Assembly (NCBI RefSeq): GCF_018861125.1
Contig: NZ_JAHKQN010000013.1
Coordinates: forward strand, 283,160-347,159
Source: Cellulophaga baltica
GTDB lineage: Bacteria; Bacteroidota; Bacteroidia; Flavobacteriales; Flavobacteriaceae
Direction of reading: 5' to 3'
Length of the DNA: 64,000 nt
Each line of letters begins with the position of its first letter. The first letter of the stretch is position 1. The notes beneath the pieces were generated by a model that made no database searches, was not told the origin of the DNA, and saw nothing but the letters and a program-made list of their open reading frames with translations. Below are positions 22,886 to 30,197 of this stretch, one piece after another. Position numbers and translations under genes: made by a program.

Positions 22886-24424
22886 TTACACTTGGTGTGC
22901 AGGTTTCAATAAATCTGTCACAGTTTTAACTGGATTAAAGGTAATTATTGGAACCTCAACAAAAATTGTATTCCAAAATGCCATTGCTCCATTCCATAAC
23001 CCTGGTAGCTCAAGTGCTTTTAACTCTTTACCATCTTTTGTTTTTTCTGTAATAAAACCTTGCTTCTCATCAACAAAATCTAAAAGGTTATACTTTTCGC
23101 CTTTATAATTTTTAACACCACAAATTAAATCAACAGGGTTAAAATGTGTTGCATTACTCATAATACCAAACTGGTCTTTATTATCTACATCAACCTGAGC
23201 AGACTCTATAATTTGTAATGATATTCCGTTGCGGTCATTAATCCAGAAAGGTCCTCCACCCGGGTCACCTTCATTTTTAACCATTCCGCAAATACGAATA
23301 GGCCTGTTTATTTTTTCTTTTAAGGTTGTAATTTTATCGGCAACTGCTGCACTATCAAAACTTTCATCAAATTTCACATTCAATTCTTTTTCTGTGAACA
23401 ATTTTATTTCAGCTATAAGAGAATCGTCAAGCGTTGTTGCACTCTCTAAAGTTTTTGCATAACCAAAAGCCTTTTCTTGAACCTTTAAGAGTAAACCTGC
23501 TAATACTTTTTTACTATCAGCTACTTCATTTATATGCGCATCTTTAATTACATTATCAATGTTTTTAATAAATATAACATCAACGTCTTGTTCATTTAGA
23601 TTCTCAATTAATGCCCCGTGACCTCCTGGACGGAACAATAATGAACCATCAGGGTTTCTAAACAAATCATTTTCTAAAGTTACAGCGATAGTATCTGTTG
23701 ATGGTTTTTGAAATGAGTAACTTACATTAAATGATGTGTTGGTACTTGCAGAAACTCGTTCTTTAATTTTGTCAAATTCTGCATTAAACATATCGCCATG
23801 TTGTTCAGAGATTGTAAAATGAAGGTTTGCCTCTTTATTTGTACTTGCATATAAAGCCGCTTCTTTTAAGTGCTCTTCAAAAGGCGTAGCTGCAAAATCA
23901 CCATAGTTATGAAATGGTAATAAGCCTTTAGGGTAAAAGCCATAATTTAAACCCGTATCGCGCAACATATCTTCAATAAATAAGTAAAGTTCTTCACCTT
24001 TTGTAGTTGCTTTACCTTTTATTCTTTTTTCTATTATTTCATAGAATGGTAAATCTTTCATACCATCTAAAAATGTCTTTACGGCTTTATCTTCTGTACG
24101 CGAAAAATAATCTTCAATACTTTCTTCTTTAGGATTGTATTTATCTAAAAAACTAAAAAAAGCTTTAAACATTCTTGATGCTGCACCTGAAGCAGGAACA
24201 AATTTAAGTAACGTTAAACCTTTTTTAGAGTTTTCAAAATTATCAACTAGCTCCTTTTCCTCGTCGTCAGAAAATTTAGAAATACCTTCAGCTACAATAG
24301 CAGCTTTATCTAAATTTACAAACGGAATACCTTCTTTAAAAGATTCTATTTGTCCTAATACTTTATCTTTTGCTATTCCTTTAGAGACTAATTGTTGATT
24401 GTCTTTCTCTGAAAATGTGATCAT
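22886..24424 (-). CDS. DUF4301 family protein
   Basis: 512 residues, matching the DUF4301 family of Bacteroidota along its length. Typical stretches are LLKFVPASGAASRMFKAFF (about 72-90), a Gly-rich phosphate-binding-like segment, LFRPGGHGALIENLNEQDVD (about 265-285) and RICGMVKNEGDPGGGPFWIN (about 375-395). The last two resemble nucleotide-sugar pyrophosphorylase folds, so a nucleotidyltransferase-like activity is possible, but no reaction is established. Its ATG overlaps the stop of the NadR-like kinase gene (ATGA), so the two are translationally coupled. Confidence 0.88.
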   Translation of the reverse strand: MITFSEKDNQQLVSKGIAKDKVLGQIESFKEGIPFVNLDKAAIVAEGISKFSDDEEKELVDNFENSKKGLTLLKFVPASGAASRMFKAFFSFLDKYNPKEESIEDYFSRTEDKAVKTFLDGMKDLPFYEIIEKRIKGKATTKGEELYLFIEDMLRDTGLNYGFYPKGLLPFHNYGDFAATPFEEHLKEAALYASTNKEANLHFTISEQHGDMFNAEFDKIKERVSASTNTSFNVSYSFQKPSTDTIAVTLENDLFRNPDGSLLFRPGGHGALIENLNEQDVDVIFIKNIDNVIKDAHINEVADSKKVLAGLLLKVQEKAFGYAKTLESATTLDDSLIAEIKLFTEKELNVKFDESFDSAAVADKITTLKEKINRPIRICGMVKNEGDPGGGPFWINDRNGISLQIIESAQVDVDNKDQFGIMSNATHFNPVDLICGVKNYKGEKYNLLDFVDEKQGFITEKTKDGKELKALELPGLWNGAMAFWNTIFVEVPIITFNPVKTVTDLLKPAHQV

Positions 24425-24984
24425 GAATTCAATAGTTTGTTTATATGGTTAATAGCTGTTTTTAGTCTAGTTTTTTTGTCGCCTTTTAAAAGTACATAGT
24501 TTCTATCATATTTATCTAAAGTATCTTTAAAATACTGAAACATTTTTTCTCTTTCAAGAGGCTTATCTCGAAGATCATCGGCCTCCCAAGGAACATCAAT
24601 GTAAGTTAGAAAATATAAATCATATGTATTTTCAAGAGCATATTTTTCTAGCGTAGGATCGCAATGTCCTATATAATAAGCTTCCGAATATACTTTGGTT
24701 TCCAATAAATCAGTATCGCAAATCAAAATTTTATTAGCTTTTTTGGCTAATTTATTTTCAAGCTTCATTTGGCCTTCCGCAATTGGCAATAAATCATGCG
24801 GCTCACATGTTTTACGCTCTTCATTCCATTTATCTTGCAAATACTCTCTGGCATATTCTGGTGCCCAAACGGAATTATAGTGCCTAGCTAATTGTTCTGA
24901 TAACGTTGTTTTGCCAGTAGATTCTGGCCCAAACATAACTACTTTTAGTATGTCTGAGGGTTCTTGTTTATATTTTTCTTCCAT
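24421..24984 (-). CDS. NadR-like P-loop kinase
   Basis: 187 residues, P-loop GPESTGKTTLSEQLARHY at about 19-36, then WAPEYAREYL and a Walker-B-like LICDTDLLETKVYSE. This is the ribosylnicotinamide-kinase-like half of NadR, without the adenylyltransferase half. In many Bacteroidota it follows pnuC and would trap imported nicotinamide riboside by phosphorylation. The neighbouring YkoF-like gene leaves open a thiamine-linked substrate. It overlaps pnuC by 40 bases and DUF4301 by 4. Confidence 0.85.
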   Translation of the reverse strand: MEEKYKQEPSDILKVVMFGPESTGKTTLSEQLARHYNSVWAPEYAREYLQDKWNEERKTCEPHDLLPIAEGQMKLENKLAKKANKILICDTDLLETKVYSEAYYIGHCDPTLEKYALENTYDLYFLTYIDVPWEADDLRDKPLEREKMFQYFKDTLDKYDRNYVLLKGDKKTRLKTAINHINKLLNS

Positions 24985-25577
24985 GCGAAGTAGCCAAATA
25001 TGGCAATGAAGGTGAATATTAAATATTGAAAACTCGTAAATGTAAAGCCCTTATAAAAATACAAAGGAACTGAAATTATATCGCCTATAATCCAATATAA
25101 CCAATTTTCAACTTTTCTCTTAGCCATAAGCCACATTCCAACAAAAAATATAGCAGTAGTTATAGTATCAACATAAGCAGTCCAACTTGTCCACTTATCA
25201 AAAATTTGATATATCACAAATACAAATAATATGGTTGAAAAGAATATAGTTATTGATATTTTATGTTCTTTTTTTGTAGTGTATGATATTGGAGTAGTAT
25301 GCTCCCCATCAACTTTTTTAGTCCAGATATACCAACCATAAACACTCATTATAAAATAATAAGCATTAATCATCATATCACCCAGCAAACCCCAAACAAG
25401 TAATAAATACACAAATATTGATGTGCTTATCATTCCCGTAGGATAAACCCAAATATTATTCTGTTTAGAAAACAAAACAGATAAGAAGCCAAAAATTACG
25501 GCTATAACTTCAAGAACAATAAAATGTGTTTCGTACTCGTAATATTGTTCAAATAGAAAATCAAAAATGGGGCTCAT
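24945..25577 (-). CDS. pnuC: PnuC-family vitamin transporter (nicotinamide riboside or thiamine)
   Basis: 210 residues with about seven TM helices. Family motifs are NAYYFIMSVYGWYIWTKK at about 72-90 and ENWLYWIIGDIISVPLYFYK at about 155-175, the WxxWxxxD segment where PnuC-type proteins bind their vitamin. PnuC proteins are facilitators driven by phosphorylation of the substrate inside, consistent with the kinase gene that overlaps the 3' end. The thiamine-binding protein gene overlaps the 5' end by 17 bases, so a PnuT-like (thiamine) specificity is possible. Substrate not settled. Confidence 0.88.
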   Translation of the reverse strand: MSPIFDFLFEQYYEYETHFIVLEVIAVIFGFLSVLFSKQNNIWVYPTGMISTSIFVYLLLVWGLLGDMMINAYYFIMSVYGWYIWTKKVDGEHTTPISYTTKKEHKISITIFFSTILFVFVIYQIFDKWTSWTAYVDTITTAIFFVGMWLMAKRKVENWLYWIIGDIISVPLYFYKGFTFTSFQYLIFTFIAIFGYFAWKKNINKNPQTY

Positions 25578-25821
25578 AATCGCTTCTGTCTGATTTTACA
25601 ATTTTCATATACAATAAACCTTTATCCATAAGCTCAAAAGCTTCTTTAATTTCGGTTTGCAAAACTCCCATTACTTGATCATAATCACCATAAACTTGAG
25701 TACTTAAAGGGTTTTCTAAAACTGTTAAACCAGATGCTCTCATTTTTTTTATAAACTGAATAATCACAGGCTCAAAAGTGTCTTGTAATGGAGATAAAGT
25801 AAGTTCTACGGAAATGTTCAT
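25561..25821 (-). CDS. YkoF/MTH1187-like thiamine-binding protein
   Basis: I start at the ATG at 25821 (MNISVELTLSPLQDTFEPVI), giving 86 residues, the family length; an upstream in-frame start would overlap the phosphopantetheinyl transferase gene. The ferredoxin-like fold is seen in ISVELTLSPL, GLTVLENPLSTQVYGDYDQV and KGLLYMKIVKSDRSDYEP. Relatives bind thiamine or its pyrimidine moiety in the cytosol. The 17-base overlap with pnuC ties it to that transporter. Confidence 0.88.
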   Translation of the reverse strand: MNISVELTLSPLQDTFEPVIIQFIKKMRASGLTVLENPLSTQVYGDYDQVMGVLQTEIKEAFELMDKGLLYMKIVKSDRSDYEPHF

Positions 25822-25832
25822 TTTTATTTTAA

Positions 25833-26465
25833 TTATAGTTTTACGGAATACACACAAGTATATCCTTCAAATTCTAAATAATCTACTGAGTATGATGAGT
25901 TTTTACCTTGGTACATAATTTCAGCAATAGATTCTGAATCTTGTAAATCAAATTCTTTCACATCAATATGCTGTAAAAAACTCAAGCCTTTTTCAGAGTA
26001 TATTTTATACAAAGCCTCTTTTGCTCCCCATACAATAGTTAGTTTTCGTATGACAGCATCAGCATTTGCAAGCGTTCTATACTCTTGGGGTTGTGTAAAT
26101 TTGTGAGCGATTTTCAATATTTTCTCTCGCTGCAATTCAATATCAATACCAACCTCATCATTATCGGCTACAATAATACCGGTAAAATCGTGTGAGTGTG
26201 TTATTGATATGTGTTTACCATCTTTTAGATGTGGTTTACCGTTTACATCATAATACAAATCGTGATCAACATAACCAGCTTCAGCCATTAAATGCCTTAT
26301 ACTTAAAAAACCTTTTCTGTGTTGTTCAGATTTCATGCCCAACATACGTTGTTGGCAAATAGGAGTTAAAACAATACCTGTGGCTAGTTCTTTTTCAGTT
26401 TCAGAAACCTTCCATATATAAACTGTTATACTAGGTGTTACCGTAATTGTTTTGTAAAGAGCCAT
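25833..26465 (-). CDS. 4'-phosphopantetheinyl transferase, Sfp type
   Basis: 210 residues. It moves phosphopantetheine from CoA to acyl or peptidyl carrier proteins. The magnesium-binding motif VGIDIELQR is at about 102-110 and WGAKEALYKIYSEKG at about 145-160, both diagnostic; ITHSHDF lies just before. It is first in the minus-strand operon with the thiamine-binding protein and pnuC (11-base gap). Its target carrier protein is not in the window; a fatty-acid or flexirubin-type pathway would be usual in flavobacteria. Confidence 0.92.
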   Translation of the reverse strand: MALYKTITVTPSITVYIWKVSETEKELATGIVLTPICQQRMLGMKSEQHRKGFLSIRHLMAEAGYVDHDLYYDVNGKPHLKDGKHISITHSHDFTGIIVADNDEVGIDIELQREKILKIAHKFTQPQEYRTLANADAVIRKLTIVWGAKEALYKIYSEKGLSFLQHIDVKEFDLQDSESIAEIMYQGKNSSYSVDYLEFEGYTCVYSVKL

Positions 26466-26481
26466 TGCTTTAGTACCTTTG
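26451..26481 (+). promoter_or_regulatory. Promoter of ahcY
   Basis: TTTG (26451-26454), exactly 19 bases, then TACCTTTG (26474-26481): a full match to the Bacteroidota consensus TTTG-N19-TAnnTTTG. It overlaps the 5' end of the divergent phosphopantetheinyl transferase gene. A small stem-loop (CACT-AAAAG-AGTG) follows at about +1. Confidence 0.8.
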
Positions 26482-26539
26482 CAACCACTAAAAGAGTGAT
26501 TTTAATTGCTATATAACGAAAGTAAAAATAAAAAAGGAT

Positions 26540-27856
26540 ATGAGCACTAAAACTGTTTCCTATGTACCTTATAAAGTTAAAGATATTGCTTTAGCTGATT
26601 GGGGAAGAAAAGAAATTGACCTAGCTGAGGCTGAAATGCCAGGTTTAATGTCATTAAGAGAAGAATACAAAGACGAACAGCCTTTAAAAGGTGCTCGTAT
26701 TGCAGGTTGTTTACACATGACTATTCAAACTGCTGTACTTATTGAAACTTTAGTTGCCCTTGGTGCTGAAGTTACATGGAGTTCTTGTAACATTTTCTCT
26801 ACACAAGATCAAGCTGCTGCTGCTATTGCCGCTGCAGGTGTTCCTGTTTACGCTTGGAAAGGCTTAAATGAAGAAGAATTTGATTGGTGTATTGAACAAA
26901 CATTGTTTTTCGGTGAAGATCGTAAGCCATTAAATATGATTTTAGATGATGGTGGTGATTTAACTAATATGGTTTTAGATAAATACCCTGAACTTGCAAA
27001 AGACATCAAAGGTTTATCTGAAGAAACTACAACTGGTGTTCACAGATTATATGAAAGAATGAAAAATGGTACGCTACCAATGCCTGCTATTAACGTAAAT
27101 GATTCTGTTACTAAATCTAAATTTGATAACAAATACGGTTGTCGTGAAAGTGCTGTTGATGCTATTAGAAGAGCTACAGATACTATGTTAGCTGGTAAAA
27201 GAGTTGTTGTTTGTGGTTATGGTGATGTTGGTAAAGGTACTGCTGCTTCTTTTAAAGGTGCAGGTTCTATCGTAACAGTAACTGAAATTGATCCTATTTG
27301 TGCTTTACAAGCTGCAATGGATGGTTTTGAAGTTAAAAAATTAGAAACTGTTATTGGTAATGCTGATGTTGTAATTACAACTACTGGTAATAAGGATATT
27401 ATTCGTGGTGAGCACTTTAAAGCAATGAGAGATAAAGTGATTGTTTGTAATATTGGTCACTTTGATAATGAGATTGATATTGCTTGGTTAAACGAAAACT
27501 ATGGTGATACTAAAGATGAAATTAAACCACAAGTAGATAAATATACTATTGATGGTACTGATATTGTTCTTTTAGCTGAAGGACGTTTGGTAAACTTAGG
27601 TTGTGCTACTGGCCACCCAAGCTTTGTAATGAGTAACTCTTTTACAAATCAAACTTTAGCACAAATAGAGCTTTGGAACTACAGTGATAAATATAAAAAC
27701 GAAGTATACATGTTACCTAAGCATTTAGATGAAAAGGTAGCTAAATTACACCTTGAACGTTTAGGTGTTGAGCTTACGGAATTAAAACCAGAGCAAGCTT
27801 CTTACATTGGTGTTACGGTTGAAGGACCTTTTAAACCTGAGTATTACAGATACTAG
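26540..27856 (+). CDS. ahcY: Adenosylhomocysteinase
   Basis: The enzyme splits S-adenosylhomocysteine into adenosine and homocysteine, keeping methylation cycles running. The 438 residues match the usual length. The NAD-binding motif [20 protein letters not shown] is at about 220-240, the substrate region [17 protein letters not shown] at about 52-68, and the C terminus [10 protein letters not shown] is family-typical. It has its own consensus promoter and terminator, so it is transcribed alone. Cytosolic. Confidence 0.98.
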   Translation: MSTKTVSYVPYKVKDIALADWGRKEIDLAEAEMPGLMSLREEYKDEQPLKGARIAGCLHMTIQTAVLIETLVALGAEVTWSSCNIFSTQDQAAAAIAAAGVPVYAWKGLNEEEFDWCIEQTLFFGEDRKPLNMILDDGGDLTNMVLDKYPELAKDIKGLSEETTTGVHRLYERMKNGTLPMPAINVNDSVTKSKFDNKYGCRESAVDAIRRATDTMLAGKRVVVCGYGDVGKGTAASFKGAGSIVTVTEIDPICALQAAMDGFEVKKLETVIGNADVVITTTGNKDIIRGEHFKAMRDKVIVCNIGHFDNEIDIAWLNENYGDTKDEIKPQVDKYTIDGTDIVLLAEGRLVNLGCATGHPSFVMSNSFTNQTLAQIELWNYSDKYKNEVYMLPKHLDEKVAKLHLERLGVELTELKPEQASYIGVTVEGPFKPEYYRY

Positions 27857-27884
27857 TTTTAAAATATCAAAATAGAATTATTTC

Positions 27885-27917
27885 AAAATCCTTATTTTTA
27901 ATTTAAATAAGGATTTT
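27885..27917 (+). terminator. Terminator of ahcY
   Basis: Perfect 13-bp arms AAAATCCTTATTT (27885-27897) and complement (27905-27917) followed by TAGTTTTTT, 28 bases after the stop. Confidence 0.85.
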
Positions 27918-27945
27918 TAGTTTTTTAAAACCCCAAATAAAATTG

Positions 27946-29049
27946 ATGAATATACTTTTAACAGGCGCAACAGGAACTTTAGGCTCTAGAGTTTTATTTT
28001 CATTAATAGAACAACGCTTTGATACTATTAAACACATATACCTTCCTGTTCGTAAAAAAGCGACACTTACACCTGAAAATCGAATACACAATATCCTATC
28101 AAGTGAGTTTGCCCCTAATTTTATTAAAAAAAATGTTACCGAAATAGCTGCTAAAATTACAGTTATTAATGCAACTAATTTTTTAAATCCAACTAGCTAT
28201 TTAAATGGTATTAAAATTGATTTTTTTATTCACTCCGCTGGCTTTGTAAACCTATCTACAGACCCAAATGCGAAGCATGAAATATTTAAAGAGAACCTAC
28301 AGTTTACTAAAAATATTTTTAATGCTTTTTATGAACACATTATAAAATTCGTATATATAAGCACTGCATTTGCTGCAGGAAACATTGGAGGGCTAATACA
28401 AAACGACTATACAAAAATAACAGGTGACAATTACCGCAATCATTACGAAGCATCAAAACATGCATCAGAAAAATTTTTAATTGAAGCTGGAAAAGAAAAA
28501 AATATTCCAATTCAAATTTTAAGACCTAGCGTTCTTGGCGGTAATATTACAGATAGTCCTAATTATTTTATATCAAAATACATGGTCTTTTATCTGTTTG
28601 CAAAGTTTTTTAATAATACCTCTTCAAATGACAAGGTAAGAATAACCACAACGGCAAATACTGGTTTAAATATAATACCAACAGATTACGCCGCTCAGGT
28701 GATTGCAAAAGTAATTTCTACAGATATTGAACAATTAAACATTGTTCATTCTACTGAAACGAATATGATGAAAGGCATTACCAAAATTTTAGATGCAGTT
28801 GAATACACAAACTTCTCATTTACGGAAGATTTGATAAATACCTCTACAGGGTTTGCATCAAAACTAGAAGCTTTTTATTATGAAACTATAGGTGTGCATT
28901 TACACCCATACATGACCTCAAAGCCCAATGAGTGGGATACAGCACTTTTAGAAAGCATTTTACCAATACCCGATTACAACTTGGAAGATTACTTAACTGA
29001 AACCGTTGCTTTTGCGAAAAATAAAAAGTTTAGAAACCAAAAATGGTAA
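27946..29049 (+). CDS. SDR-type reductase, thioester-reductase-like (NAD_binding_4)
   Basis: I use the ATG at 27946 (MNILLTGATGTLGSRVLFSL), one codon after a possible TTG; 367 residues. The Rossmann motif GATGTLG is at 6-12, the catalytic-type YEASKHASEK at about 166-175, and PVRKKA resembles the cofactor loop of extended SDRs. The LRPSVLGG and NIIPTDYAAQVI stretches match male-sterility or thioester-reductase domains that reduce acyl or carrier-bound thioesters. The substrate is unknown. Transcribed alone between two terminators. Confidence 0.85.
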   Translation: MNILLTGATGTLGSRVLFSLIEQRFDTIKHIYLPVRKKATLTPENRIHNILSSEFAPNFIKKNVTEIAAKITVINATNFLNPTSYLNGIKIDFFIHSAGFVNLSTDPNAKHEIFKENLQFTKNIFNAFYEHIIKFVYISTAFAAGNIGGLIQNDYTKITGDNYRNHYEASKHASEKFLIEAGKEKNIPIQILRPSVLGGNITDSPNYFISKYMVFYLFAKFFNNTSSNDKVRITTTANTGLNIIPTDYAAQVIAKVISTDIEQLNIVHSTETNMMKGITKILDAVEYTNFSFTEDLINTSTGFASKLEAFYYETIGVHLHPYMTSKPNEWDTALLESILPIPDYNLEDYLTETVAFAKNKKFRNQKW

Positions 29050-29058
29050 CAAAAAAAG

Positions 29059-29081
29059 GGTTGACATTTTATCTGTCAACC
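29059..29081. terminator. Bidirectional terminator between the SDR and phytase genes
   Basis: Arms GGTTGACA (29059-29066) and complement (29074-29081), flanked by A-run on one side and T-run on the other, between convergent stops 57 bases apart. Confidence 0.9.
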
Positions 29082-29105
29082 TTTTTTAATTATTAAGTAT
29101 TTTAT

Positions 29106-30128
29106 CTACTTCTCAATTCCTAATTTAGCTAAATCATAGAAAAAGAAATCTTTTTCATCATTCATTGCTACAAATAATCCATTTTTAAACGTGTCATTTA
29201 AAGACACTGTTACTACATCACAACCATCAGTTTCTAATGTAGATAAGTTAACTGCTTTTATAAACTCATTAGTAGTTCTTGAAAAAACATTAAATTGTCC
29301 TTTTTGTTGATCAGAAACAATCACATAACCCGTACCATCTTCGAAGCGCGCTATGGCAATACCTTCAATATCTTCTTGAAAAAGCTCTGAACCAAACAAA
29401 CCAACCTCTTCGTCTCCCATTTCTGGCTCTGCATAATATTTTCGCACACCAAATTGTTCGTCAGAATAATACACAAAACCTAATTCAGCATCTACAGCTA
29501 TAGCTTCAATTTCTTTTTTACCACTAAATTTTCCAAATTTTCTAACCAGTGTAGAATGAACTATTCCCGTAGTGTCCGTATCAATTTTATATTGATATAA
29601 ATATCCATTTTCAGGACCTACTTTACGACCCACTATTGCATAAAGCACATCTGTTTTTGGCGACTTATATAAGCTAATTCCCATAGGAAATGTGAATTTA
29701 GGATTGGTTTCATCTTCAAAAACTTTAAACCCACCATTATCTAAAGGATTCATATCTGGAACAGAAAACATTCTAATTTGATTTTTTTCTCGCTCAGTGA
29801 ATAAAATAACATCTGTTTTAGTAGAATCATTTAATTGAAAACCATAAGCTAAATCAACGTTATTAGGTCTTTTTATGTTTCTTATCGTTTTTTCTTCAAG
29901 AATTTTTCCATCTAAATCAAAAGCATAAATAGCTCCATTTGTTTCTTTATCTGTACCAAAGACTATACTTTTTGATGCATCTGTTGGATTGATCCAAATT
30001 GCAGGATCATCAGTATCATTTAGTGTTTTTTCAGTTTTTACATCTGGAGCAATTGCTGGTAATTTATCTGTTTTACAAGATGTTATAAATGCAATTGGAA
30101 ATAAACTGTATAAAAGAATTTTTTTCAT
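29106..30128 (-). CDS. Beta-propeller phytase, lipoprotein
   Basis: 340 residues. The lipoprotein signal is MKKILLYSLFPIAFITSC. The 3-phytase propeller signature is clear: DTDDPAIWINPTDASKSIV near 40, GTDKETNGAIYAFDLDGK, KRPNNVDLAYGF, and late EDIEGIAIARFEDGTGYVIV followed by SDQQKGQFNVF. These enzymes hydrolyse phytate using calcium, at the cell surface or in the periplasm. It follows the TonB receptor gene by 69 bases, consistent with a surface uptake operon for phytate or another organophosphate. Confidence 0.93.
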   Translation of the reverse strand: MKKILLYSLFPIAFITSCKTDKLPAIAPDVKTEKTLNDTDDPAIWINPTDASKSIVFGTDKETNGAIYAFDLDGKILEEKTIRNIKRPNNVDLAYGFQLNDSTKTDVILFTEREKNQIRMFSVPDMNPLDNGGFKVFEDETNPKFTFPMGISLYKSPKTDVLYAIVGRKVGPENGYLYQYKIDTDTTGIVHSTLVRKFGKFSGKKEIEAIAVDAELGFVYYSDEQFGVRKYYAEPEMGDEEVGLFGSELFQEDIEGIAIARFEDGTGYVIVSDQQKGQFNVFSRTTNEFIKAVNLSTLETDGCDVVTVSLNDTFKNGLFVAMNDEKDFFFYDLAKLGIEK

Positions 30129-30197
30129 TTGTTATATTTTATAAACGTAAGACTTCTCAAATTAAGAGGTATCTCTTTTAATTTTTATATTGATTTA

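Noticed and set aside
26540-29049. Operon of ahcY with the downstream SDR reductase
   Set aside because: A strong terminator (27885-27917) separates them.
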